Shown here: positions 27,292 through 34,665 of the stretch, piece by piece
How positions within the stretch are numbered: the first letter of the stretch is position 1
Layout: every line of letters begins with the position of its first letter
DNA from: a bacterium CPR1
GTDB taxonomy: Bacteria; Vulcanimicrobiota; Xenobia; Xenobiales; QWHO01
Direction of reading: 5' to 3'
Assembly: GCA_021404945.1 (NCBI GenBank)
Contig: QWHO01000006.1
Coordinates: 1 to 45,468, forward strand
DNA length: 45,468 nt
The notes under the pieces: generated by a model
Databases searched by the model: none
The model's input: only the letters and a program-made list of their open reading frames with translations
What the model was told of the DNA's origin: nothing
Position numbers and translations under genes: made by a program

Positions 27292-28543
27292 CCTGGAAGT
27301 CGCCTCCCGCCGGCACGAAGGTGCCGCTCAGCATCTGCTCGGCCACCGGGTCGGTCAGCCAGGACTCGCCGCTCGACTTCTGCTGGTACAGGAAGGCCAG
27401 CCAGGTCTTCACGAACAACCGCCGGTGGCCCACCTCGAAGGAATAGTGGGCGCAGGCCCGGGCCAGGGTCTGCAGGTTGCCCTGCTGGATGGCCTCGGTG
27501 GCCGTCCAGTCCTCAGCCAGCTGGAAGATCTCCAGCAAACGGGCTCCGATGGCCACCAGCAGCTCCTCGGGACCCATGCCCAGTTGCTCGAGGTCGATGA
27601 CCGGCGCCTGGGGGCTGCGAAACGACATGGGCAGCGGGCTCTTGAGCCGTTGATCCAGGGCCGGATACTCGGGCACGACCAGGCGCAAGAACTCGGGCGG
27701 CACGGCGTAGAGAAAGAGCACGCCGGGCAGCATCGAGGCGCCGCACAGGTCGATCACCTGGCGCAGGTTGTCACCCAGCGCCTGGATGCGCCGCGTGGAG
27801 AGCGACAGGTTGCGATCCACCTCGTCGAACATCAGCACCAGCCCTGGATAGCCGTAGCCCACCATCAGCTGGCAGAGGCTGCGCAGGGCCCCGAAGGCGC
27901 TGGAGGAGTCGATGCACTCGAACAGGCCGAAGCGCTTGAGCTCGGAGCGGGGCACCTGATCGCCGCGCAACCAGGCCTCAAGCAGGGCCTCGCCCTCGCG
28001 GTCTTCCTCTTGCAGCGCGTTGAGGAACTCGGCCATGGCCCGGCGCAGGCTGTGGCTGTCGGCGGGGATGCGCATGGCGTTGCGCTTGGTCCAGGTCTTC
28101 ATGGCGGCGGCGTCGAGCTTGCTCGACAGGTCGTCGTAAAGGTCGCGCAGCACGTCGGGCAGTCCCCGGCTGGGCTCGAGAGCGGGCTCGCGGGGCGGGG
28201 TGGTGAGGGCGGTCACCACCGCCTTGTAGACGCGGTAGGGGTCCTCGTAAGGGCACTCGCTGGGACTCAAATTGACCACCGCGGTCAAAAAGCCCCGCTG
28301 CCAGGCCAGGTCGCGCACACAGTGCAGAAAGTGGGTCTTGCCTCCGCCATAGTAACCCTGCACCAGCTTGAAGGCCGAGCCGCGGGCGCCCGAGAGGAGG
28401 CGGTCGAGGTAGTCCAGGGCCAGGATCTCGAGCAGATTCTCGTTGCCCACGTTGACGAAGCGGATGCCGAACTCAGGGGGCTGGCCGGCTTCGCCCATGC
28501 GGGAGATGATGTGACGAGCGATGGGCTGGGTGAGGTCGTTCAT
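27284..28543 (-). CDS. BrxC/BrxD-type (DUF2791-like) ATPase, first of the pair
   Basis: A 419-residue P-loop ATPase. It opens with a helical segment (ARHIISRMGEAGQPPEFGIRF), then GNENLLEILALDYLDRLL, Walker A VQGYYGGGKTHFL (K69, T70), and Walker B GYPGLVLMFDEVDR (D240, E241). The 'GYxGGGKTHFL' P-loop with early 'RFVNVG' is typical of DUF2791 proteins such as BrxD. It lacks the tudor-like N-terminal domain of its neighbour and is clearly divergent from it, so the pair is likely to form a hetero-oligomer rather than being a recent duplicate. Its ATG overlaps the helical-protein stop as ATGA. No helicase, methylase or PglZ gene is near, which argues against canonical BREX. Confidence 0.82.
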   Translation of the reverse strand: MNDLTQPIARHIISRMGEAGQPPEFGIRFVNVGNENLLEILALDYLDRLLSGARGSAFKLVQGYYGGGKTHFLHCVRDLAWQRGFLTAVVNLSPSECPYEDPYRVYKAVVTALTTPPREPALEPSRGLPDVLRDLYDDLSSKLDAAAMKTWTKRNAMRIPADSHSLRRAMAEFLNALQEEDREGEALLEAWLRGDQVPRSELKRFGLFECIDSSSAFGALRSLCQLMVGYGYPGLVLMFDEVDRNLSLSTRRIQALGDNLRQVIDLCGASMLPGVLFLYAVPPEFLRLVVPEYPALDQRLKSPLPMSFRSPQAPVIDLEQLGMGPEELLVAIGARLLEIFQLAEDWTATEAIQQGNLQTLARACAHYSFEVGHRRLFVKTWLAFLYQQKSSGESWLTDPVAEQMLSGTFVPAGGDFQDV

Positions 28544-29403
28544 ACGAATGCCGCCGTCAGATAGAATTGGCCCCGACCCTGGCCCTCTTCCAGGAAGAGA
28601 ACGCGGTCCTTGTGTTTGGTGGTGCCGATGGTGGCCGTGCCCAGGGTGAGCCTCTTGCCCTGGTGGGTGAGAGTGCCGTTCTTGCGCAGGCGCGCCAGGT
28701 CATAGGCCAGGCGCACCCGCCCGTAGGGCTTGTAGTTCTCCCGGGTGGGATCCTTGCGAAAGTCGTCCGACTGAGACAGCAGAGCGATCTCGGGCAGAAG
28801 GTCGATCAGCTCCACCCGGTCCTGCTCACGCGGGGCCGACCGCTCGTAGGCCTGATACAGCCTGGCCAGATAGCTTTCCGGGTCGAAGGACTTGCCTTCC
28901 AGGGCCTGCAGCATCTTGTCGCGCTCTTGCAAGATGGCCTTCGGCTCCAGGCTGGCCTCGCTCAGCGTGGTGCGGGCATAGACCAGGCGGGCGATGCCCT
29001 TGCCGAAGTCGGCCTCGAGGGTGAAGGGGTCCAGAAAGTAGGTGGGGGGCTCGGCCGTGAGGCTGAGAAAGCCCACCCGGGCCTCCTCGGCCGCCTCCTT
29101 CAGGCTGCGTCCGAACTGTAGCGGCAGGCTTCGCTCTTGCTCTTTGGCCCAGGCCTCCACACGCGCGAGCACGGTCTTGAGCTCTTGCTCGAGCTCAGGC
29201 AGGCCCAGGTCGAGCTTGTGCAGACGCTCGAGGCGCCCTCTCAGCTTGCGCGTTTCCTGGGGGCGCAGCTCCTTGAGGGCCTTGCCCAGCTCCTTGAGGG
29301 TGCGCTGGACCTTCTCGAGCCGCTCGCCGAACGTGTGCAGCTCGGCCAGGGGATCGGATGTTACCGTGCTCAACGTGGTGGGGTCCTTCCTGTGCTCAGT
29401 CAA
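28540..29403 (-). CDS. Helical first protein of the two-ATPase operon
   Basis: A 287-residue product whose first 110 residues are strongly helical and coiled-coil-like (FGERLEKVQRTLKELGKALK and LPELEQELKTVLARVEAWAK). The second half (about 115-287) is mixed, with RLVYARTTLSEASLEPKAIL, RVELIDLLPEIALLSQSDDF and a C-terminal beta-rich stretch (KRLTLGTATIG, KDRVLFLEEGQGRGQFYL). No known domain is recognised. The start is a TTG at 29403, with another TTG at 29373 after GGAAGG as an alternative. Its stop overlaps the first ATPase gene as ATGA. It is likely an adaptor or substrate of the two ATPases. The gene is divergent from the small secreted protein at 29479. Confidence 0.8.
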   Translation of the reverse strand: MTEHRKDPTTLSTVTSDPLAELHTFGERLEKVQRTLKELGKALKELRPQETRKLRGRLERLHKLDLGLPELEQELKTVLARVEAWAKEQERSLPLQFGRSLKEAAEEARVGFLSLTAEPPTYFLDPFTLEADFGKGIARLVYARTTLSEASLEPKAILQERDKMLQALEGKSFDPESYLARLYQAYERSAPREQDRVELIDLLPEIALLSQSDDFRKDPTRENYKPYGRVRLAYDLARLRKNGTLTHQGKRLTLGTATIGTTKHKDRVLFLEEGQGRGQFYLTAAFV

Positions 29404-29478
29404 ACCCCATTCTTACCACGCGCAGGGCTCGGTCCCTGCTGGAGGGACCTGGCCTCTGGCCCGGCGAACGATCCGCCA

Positions 29479-29853
29479 ATGAGAGCGAGCGTTTTGTTGT
29501 TGTGCCTGCTCGGGCTTCTGGTCGGGCAGGGCTGGTCTCAGAGCATTCAGCTGAAGGTGAAGAGCCCGGCCAGCGGCTCCACCGTGCCAAAGAACTTCAC
29601 CATCAAGGGAACCGCCCCGCCAGGCTCGAAGATCGTCGTGAGCGGCACCCTGACCGGCCAGGGCGGCACCAGCGGGGCCGGGGAGTTTCAGGTCTCCCTG
29701 TTCACCGGCTCGCGGCCCGCCGGGACCGAGCTGGATTTGCAGGTCTTCACCATGAGCGACCGCGGGCACCGCTCCAACGTGGTCAAGCTCAAGCTGATCG
29801 TGGGCAGCGAGCGGGGGACCCCGCCGCCATCCGGTCTTCCGCCCGGGTTTTGA
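29479..29853 (+). CDS. Small secreted beta-domain protein
   Basis: The 124-residue product begins with a signal peptide (MRASVLLLCLLGLLVGQGWS) and continues as a single beta-rich domain: IQLKVKSPASGSTVPKNFTI, GTAPPGSKIVVSG, GEFQVSLFTGSR and VFTMSDRGHRSNVVKLKLIV. The alternating strands and the 'GTAPPGSKV' stretch resemble Ig-like or Big-type domains that sit in extracellular adhesins, here standing alone. The tail is Pro/Gly-rich. The ATG at 29479 is chosen because the signal peptide begins there. Exported beta-domain is well supported; binding partner unknown. Confidence 0.75.
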   Translation: MRASVLLLCLLGLLVGQGWSQSIQLKVKSPASGSTVPKNFTIKGTAPPGSKIVVSGTLTGQGGTSGAGEFQVSLFTGSRPAGTELDLQVFTMSDRGHRSNVVKLKLIVGSERGTPPPSGLPPGF

Positions 29854-29857
29854 GGAG

Positions 29858-29889
29858 TTTGCGCCCACGGACCTGTATGGAGGCGCAAA
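29858..29889. terminator. Inverted repeat between convergent genes
   Basis: TTTGCGCC at 29858-29865 pairs with GGCGCAAA at 29882-29889, an 8-bp perfect stem with a 16-nt loop, just after the secreted-protein stop and before the HAD gene's end. It could terminate transcription from both sides; no long T-run follows. Confidence 0.35.
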
Positions 29890-29925
29890 ACCCTCAGGGT
29901 CCCTGGGACACGGCGTTTGGACACT

Positions 29926-30594
29926 TTACCCGGTGACGCCCAGTCTCTGGAGGTCCTCCAGCAGTTGGGCATAGCCGGTGTAGAGGATTGCCTGCATCCC
30001 CACGGCCTTTGCGCCCTCGCAGTTCTCTTTGTTGTCATCCACCAGCAGGCACTGCTGGGGGGGAAGCATCACCTTCTGACAGGCGAACTGATAGATCTTT
30101 GGATCCGGTTTACGGTGCCCGAGCTTGCACGAAAGCAAGATCGGCTTGAAGTTCTGGTAGCCCCCGAGCTTGTGCACCAGCTCGACGTGATCCTCGATCG
30201 TGTTCGACAGCACACCGACCGCCAGCCGGCTTCGGTCCAGCTCGAGGCAGAGGTTGATGACCTTCTTGTCCAGGCGAGCTGTTGCCTGGAACAAACTCGT
30301 CCACAGATCTCGGCAGGTCTCGGGCGGGGCCGGGTGACCTTTCCCCTTGCGCTCGAGGCTCGCCCCGATGTTCCGCCAGAAGGTCTCGGAATCCATCTTG
30401 CCGGCCTCCAGGGCCCCGATCCCGTCCGAGATCTCCTGGCCCAGGTCGGTGGGCGAGCACCCGAAATACTGACAACCAGCTGCGACGTACTGCTCCATGG
30501 TGCTGTGAACGATGACGCCCCCGACATCGAAGAAGACGGCGCCCACCGTGCTGGGTTTGGAGGTCAATCGACGAAACAGGCGCCCGAATGGCAT
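29926..30594 (-). CDS. HAD-superfamily hydrolase
   Basis: The ATG at 30594 is preceded by AAGGTGG; an upstream in-frame start would add 58 non-conserved residues. The 222-residue product has HAD motif I as FFDVGGVIVHS, where the nucleophile Asp is present and the second Asp is replaced by Gly, as in the YihX-like 'GGV' branch. Motif II is VLSNT, the motif III Lys is in LGHRKPDPKIY, and motif IV is LLVDDNKEN. A cap region lies between motifs I and II. Members remove phosphate from small sugars or nucleotides; the substrate cannot be told. It is divergent from the coiled-coil gene. Confidence 0.9.
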   Translation of the reverse strand: MPFGRLFRRLTSKPSTVGAVFFDVGGVIVHSTMEQYVAAGCQYFGCSPTDLGQEISDGIGALEAGKMDSETFWRNIGASLERKGKGHPAPPETCRDLWTSLFQATARLDKKVINLCLELDRSRLAVGVLSNTIEDHVELVHKLGGYQNFKPILLSCKLGHRKPDPKIYQFACQKVMLPPQQCLLVDDNKENCEGAKAVGMQAILYTGYAQLLEDLQRLGVTG

Positions 30595-30660
30595 TGAGCC
30601 ACCTTCAACAACACGGGGAATTACCCTACAACTCTGCGGTGCCCTCGGACCAACACCGGG

Positions 30661-30689
30661 TTGCATAAGATTCACCCCTGTGCTAGCAT
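30661..30689 (+). promoter_or_regulatory. Possible sigma-70 promoter with extended -10
   Basis: TTGCAT and TAGCAT are separated by 17 nt, and a TG one base before the second hexamer gives an extended -10. It lies 64 nt upstream of the coiled-coil gene's start. The -35 match is weak (three of six), so the extended -10 would have to carry the promoter. Confidence 0.4.
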
Positions 30690-30752
30690 GGCTTCGAGCC
30701 CCGACCCCATCCTCCAGAGGCGAGGACCATTCGTCGGGCTCGGAGGGTCCTG

Positions 30753-31181
30753 ATGAAGGGAGACCCAACCATGCGCGAGATCCTGCTACTCATCGAGGAG
30801 ATGCAGGTCCACCACAAGCAGACCGCCCGCAAGGCGAGCAAGCACCGAAAGCAGATGGTCCAGAGATTGGACGACATGCAGGCGGCCATCGGGAAGTCTC
30901 AAGAAAGCCTGCGTTTGACGCAAGAGGCCTTAAAGGTGGTGCAAGCCGGCCTGACGGCAGTTCACGAGGCCGTGACGATGAACCAGGAAGCCACGGCCAG
31001 ACTTGACCGGTCGGTTGGCGGACTGCGGGCCGACGTGGACCAGCTCCAGGCTGCCGACATGACCGGGCAAGAGCACCTGGGCCGCCTGGCCCGGGCCCTG
31101 AACGCCTTCGTGGACGGCACCGAGCTCCGCCTGAGCGCCATCGAGGCAAGAGTCGAGCGGTTGGAGCAGAAGAGCGCCTGA
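30753..31181 (+). CDS. Coiled-coil protein
   Basis: The ATG at 30753 follows GGAGGG at about 6 nt; a second in-frame ATG at 30771 also has GGGAG upstream. The 142-residue product is almost entirely helical with heptad spacing of hydrophobics (LIEEMQVHH, LRLTQEALKVVQAGLTAVHE, LRADVDQLQAADMTGQEHL, LSAIEARVERLEQ) and no signal or membrane segment. Such proteins resemble coiled-coil accessory proteins with DUF-type helices; the fold is clear, the function is not. It ends 2 nt before the convergent propeller-like gene. Confidence 0.8.
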   Translation: MKGDPTMREILLLIEEMQVHHKQTARKASKHRKQMVQRLDDMQAAIGKSQESLRLTQEALKVVQAGLTAVHEAVTMNQEATARLDRSVGGLRADVDQLQAADMTGQEHLGRLARALNAFVDGTELRLSAIEARVERLEQKSA

Positions 31182-31183
31182 GC

Positions 31184-32998
31184 CTACTCCAGCTCGATCT
31201 CGCTCTCGCCCGGCGCCCGCCCGTCGGCCAGCTCCACCGCGAAGGCGCGGCTCAGCAGGCTGAGCACCTCCAGGGCCGCCGGCCTGGGTTGCAGCCCCCA
31301 TTCGGGCCGCTCGGCCAGCTCGGCGAGGCACAGGCGGGGCATCCGGCGAGCCGGGTCGAGCTGCATCAAGTTCCCGTCCAGAACGACCCATAGCGTGCCG
31401 TCCGGGGCAGCCGTGCCCTGCACCGCCGGCGAGCTGCCAGGCAGCACCCGCTCCTCCTCGCCGTCAAAGAGCAGCGCTCCCCCCTCCGTCAGGCCGGCCA
31501 GCAGCCACTCCCCGGCCGGAAAGCACTGGCTGGGGACGGCCAGAAGCTCGCGCGAGCGCTCGAACGGCTCGAGCCGGTAGAGACCACCACCCACCAGCAA
31601 CTGCTCGCGCCAGAAGGACACGCAGTCCGCGGGCCCGACCCGCCCCATCTCGAGCAGCTCGCTCTGGAGCAGCTCCACCTCCCGCCACAGCACCACGCCC
31701 TCGGGTCCACAGCTGGCCACGTACCTGCGCGCAGCGGGACGGGCCTCCAGGCGCTCCACCGGACCGGGGTGAGAGCGCTTTTGCCAGCGAAACTCGCGCC
31801 CGGCGGCCCGGAAGATGCCCAGGGAGCCATTTTGCATGCCCACCACCGCGCCGGGCGGGTCGAGCGGCACGAAGGCGGTGGTCTCGAGCGGCAGGTCCGC
31901 CTCGTCGGGGCCGGGCCACAGGGCCAGGCGCAGCGCGTCCGTTCGGCGCTCGAGGGTAGCCGGCCGGGTGCGCGAGTGGCGAAAATCGTGGGCGCCCGGG
32001 CGCTGGTGGATCTGCAGGGGATGGCCGGGTTGGGTGATCAGGAAGAAGCTGACCCCGGAGCGGTCCTGCACACCGACCACCTCGCCGGTGGGGTCGAAGG
32101 ACAATCGCTCGCCTCGCAGCTGGGCCAGCTGGGCGGGCTCAGACCAGCCGAGCATGGCCACGTTCCAGGCCCGTTCATCCCGCCAGGCCATCCGGGTGCC
32201 GCACGGGCTCAAGGTCAGCTGCACGAGCGCGCGCTCGCGGCGCAGCACCAGGGGAGCGGCCAGCTCGGCCTGGAGCCTCTGCCAGGAAGGGAGGGTGGCC
32301 GCGCGCAGCGGTGCCCAGAGCGGCGCGATGCGATCCGGCGCTCTCCATGCGACCGCTCGCAGCTGCTCCACCGCCGCCAGCGCTTGCTCCGGGCCCAGCC
32401 GGGACAGCAGCGCAAAAAGCTCGACCGGCTGGTGGCGGGCCATGCCTTCCAGGCGGGGCAGCCACTCGTCCGGCTCGAGCTCGAGCCAGTCGCGCACCGG
32501 CGCCACGGCGGCCTGCACCAGCTCGGGGTGACCGGTGCGGGTGAGCAGGTGCAGGGCCCGCGAGCGTACTGCCGGCCGGCAGCGCTGCAGCGCCTGGTGC
32601 AGCAAGTCGCGGGAGAGATCAAAGTCGAGGTATCGCTCGAACTCCTCGGCCAGCAGCATGAGCAGCGCCCGGGCGGCGGGGTCGTCCGGGGGGAAGCGCT
32701 CCAGAGCTGCCCGGGCCCGCCAGGGCTCGAGCCCGGCGTAGGCGGCGGCCTGGCGCCAGGGCTCGCTGGCCAGATAGTCCGTCAGGTGGTCTTCCAGGCT
32801 GTCCAGGGCGAAGAGCTCGTGCCGGCGCTCCTCGGGCCACTCCGAGAGCGCCTCGGGCAAGAGCACGGGAAGGCGAGCGGCCAGCTCGCTGAGCAGGGTG
32901 GCGTCGCAGGTCCGCCCGATCTCGCGGGCGGCTTGCAGTTTCAAAGCCGCCGGCAGCAGGGGGGCGTACAGACGCAGCCTGATCAGGGTGCGGTTCAT
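31184..32998 (-). CDS. Helical-repeat and propeller-like protein of unknown function
   Basis: The 604-residue product has two halves. Residues 1-255 are Ala/Leu/Arg-rich helices in HEAT-like spacing (AVRSRALHLLTRTGHPELVQ and similar). Residues about 260-580 alternate short strands with Gly/Trp-rich turns (LTLSPCGTRMAW, LSFDPTGEVVGVQ, GTLWVVLDGNLMQLDP), like a WD40-type beta-propeller with weak blades. No signal peptide is seen. Its ATG overlaps the SUKH gene's stop as ATGA, so the two are translated together. A scaffold that pairs with the SUKH protein is a reasonable guess. Confidence 0.78.
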   Translation of the reverse strand: MNRTLIRLRLYAPLLPAALKLQAAREIGRTCDATLLSELAARLPVLLPEALSEWPEERRHELFALDSLEDHLTDYLASEPWRQAAAYAGLEPWRARAALERFPPDDPAARALLMLLAEEFERYLDFDLSRDLLHQALQRCRPAVRSRALHLLTRTGHPELVQAAVAPVRDWLELEPDEWLPRLEGMARHQPVELFALLSRLGPEQALAAVEQLRAVAWRAPDRIAPLWAPLRAATLPSWQRLQAELAAPLVLRRERALVQLTLSPCGTRMAWRDERAWNVAMLGWSEPAQLAQLRGERLSFDPTGEVVGVQDRSGVSFFLITQPGHPLQIHQRPGAHDFRHSRTRPATLERRTDALRLALWPGPDEADLPLETTAFVPLDPPGAVVGMQNGSLGIFRAAGREFRWQKRSHPGPVERLEARPAARRYVASCGPEGVVLWREVELLQSELLEMGRVGPADCVSFWREQLLVGGGLYRLEPFERSRELLAVPSQCFPAGEWLLAGLTEGGALLFDGEEERVLPGSSPAVQGTAAPDGTLWVVLDGNLMQLDPARRMPRLCLAELAERPEWGLQPRPAALEVLSLLSRAFAVELADGRAPGESEIELE

Positions 32999-33486
32999 CC
33001 GCCCAGCTCGCGCAACGAGCGGCTGATCCAGGCGTCCATCCAGTCAAAGAAGCCTACCCGGACCCCCTGGACGACCTGGGGGGCAAGACTCCCCCCTTCG
33101 TCGATCCAGACTTCGCCCGCAGAGGCACCGCTGACAACCAGGAAGGGCTCGCGTCGGGGGTGGGAGGCCAGGCAGAGGGTGCCGCGACGGCCCTGGCCGG
33201 AGTCGAAGGCCTGGCGGAGGAAATCAGCCTGCGTGACCTTCTGGCCCCGCACGAGATCCCACTCTGCCAGCGGCCCCAGCCCCTCGTCGGGGCCCACTCC
33301 ACCGTTGCCTACGGTGGTGATCCACTCGCGGTACTCGGCCGGGAGGCTCACCAGCTGGGCGACCTCGAAGGCCGCCACCTCGGCCTCGCTCAATCGCGGG
33401 GCGGCCCGGTAGCGGTGGCTGGCCGCCCCCACGATGCGGTAAGGTCTGCGGTTGAAAAGGCCGGGACCGTCCCGGCGGCGCAGCAA
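32995..33486 (-). CDS. SMI1/KNR4 (SUKH)-family protein
   Basis: A 163-residue product with the SUKH core: LSEAEVAAFE, then LPAEYREWITTVGNGGVGP, GLGPL, and a C-terminal FFDWMDAWISRSL. SUKH proteins often neutralise nuclease or deaminase toxins of polymorphic toxin systems, and others are regulators. The start is a TTG at 33486; the frame is open 45 nt further up, to a TGA overlapping the end of pilT, and no ATG is available. Upstream is pilT with a 31-nt gap, downstream the propeller-like gene with a 4-nt overlap. No toxin gene is visible nearby, so an immunity role is not supported here. Confidence 0.8.
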   Translation of the reverse strand: MLRRRDGPGLFNRRPYRIVGAASHRYRAAPRLSEAEVAAFEVAQLVSLPAEYREWITTVGNGGVGPDEGLGPLAEWDLVRGQKVTQADFLRQAFDSGQGRRGTLCLASHPRREPFLVVSGASAGEVWIDEGGSLAPQVVQGVRVGFFDWMDAWISRSLRELGG

Positions 33487-33517
33487 CGCCAGCCGTTTGA
33501 GGAGGAGCTGCAGGCGC

Positions 33518-34633
33518 CTAGAGATTGCTCATCGGCAGGCCCAAAAAGCCGCGCAACTCGTCGGGAGCGTTGCTCTTCATCAAGGCCGCGTCGGCCGTGA
33601 TGGCGCCCGACTGCACCAGCGTCTTGAGGGCGTGGTTCAGACTCTGCATGCCCACGCTCATGCCCGACTGGATCTGGTTGTTGATCTGGTGGGTCTTGCC
33701 CTCACGGATCAGGTTGCGCACGCCGTTGGTGCCCACCATGATCTCCATCGCGCAGCAGCGTCCCTTGCCCTCGGACCGGGGGATGAGGGTCTGGGAGATG
33801 ACCCCCTGCAGGGTGGAGGAGAGTTGCATGCGGATCTGCTGCTGCTGGCCCGAGGGGAAGACGTCGATGATGCGGTCCACGGTGGTGGCGGCCGAGCTGG
33901 TGTGCAGGGTGCCGAACACCAGGTGGCCCGTCTCGGCCGCGGTGACGGCCAGACCGATGGTCTCGAGATCGCGCATCTCGCCCACCAGGATGACGTCAGG
34001 ATCTTGGCGCAGCACGTGCTTGAGGGCGTTGGCAAAGGACATCGTGTCGGCGTGCAGCTCGCGCTGGCGCACGATGCACTTCTTATTCTTGTGCAAGAAC
34101 TCGATGGGATCCTCGATGGTCACGATGTGGCCTTCGTGGTTGCTGTTGATGTGGTCGATCATGGCCGCCAGGGTGGTGGACTTGCCGCTGCCGGTGGGGC
34201 CGGTCACGAGCACCAGGCCACGGGGGCGGTTGCACAGGTCTTCGATGATCTGGGGAAGCTTGAGCTCGGCCAGGGTCAGGGGGCGCGACGGGATGGCGCG
34301 GAAGACGGCGCCCAGCGTGCCGCGTTGCCACAGGATGTTGCCGCGGAAGCGGGACAGGCCCGGCACCGAGACCGAGAAGTCGAGCTCGCGGTGATTTTGC
34401 AGCTTCTCGAGCTGGTCGGTGTCCAGGCGCGGGAAGAGGACCTTCTCCAGGATGGCCTGGTCGAGCACGGGCAGGCTCTCGTCCAGGACCACCAGCCGCC
34501 CGTCCAGCCGGGCGTGGGGCACGCTGGCCACGGCCAGGTGCAGGTCGGAGGATCCTTTTTCGCACATGGTGCGCAGCAAATTGTCGAGGGTGATCTCGGC
34601 GGTGCTGGCGGGACTTTCGGTCTGAAGGGTCAT
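33518..34633 (-). CDS. pilT: Type IV pilus retraction ATPase PilT
   Basis: The ATG at 34633 follows GGGGAGG. The 371-residue product has the PilT N-terminal PAS-like domain (SSDLHLAVASVPHARLDG), Walker A TGPTGSGKSTT (K151), the Asp box VTIEDPIEF, Walker B DVILVGEMRDLETI (E219) and the His box AETGHLVFGTLHTSSA. PilT powers pilus retraction in twitching motility. A C-terminal extension after the AIR-like region (EIMVGTNGVRNLIREGKTHQ) is slightly longer than usual. No other pilus gene is in the window. It follows pepF by 32 nt and may be co-transcribed with it. Such isolated pilT genes are common in this kind of genome. Confidence 0.97.
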   Translation of the reverse strand: MTLQTESPASTAEITLDNLLRTMCEKGSSDLHLAVASVPHARLDGRLVVLDESLPVLDQAILEKVLFPRLDTDQLEKLQNHRELDFSVSVPGLSRFRGNILWQRGTLGAVFRAIPSRPLTLAELKLPQIIEDLCNRPRGLVLVTGPTGSGKSTTLAAMIDHINSNHEGHIVTIEDPIEFLHKNKKCIVRQRELHADTMSFANALKHVLRQDPDVILVGEMRDLETIGLAVTAAETGHLVFGTLHTSSAATTVDRIIDVFPSGQQQQIRMQLSSTLQGVISQTLIPRSEGKGRCCAMEIMVGTNGVRNLIREGKTHQINNQIQSGMSVGMQSLNHALKTLVQSGAITADAALMKSNAPDELRGFLGLPMSNL

Positions 34634-34665
34634 AGCGCGGTCCTCCCCGGGTAAATGGAAGGTGC

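Noticed and set aside
25391-29403. A standard BREX system
   Set aside because: No pglX, pglZ, brxL, brxA/B or helicase gene is present around the two ATPases.
32995-33486. Immunity gene of a polymorphic toxin
   Set aside because: SUKH fold fits, but no toxin gene lies near it in the window.
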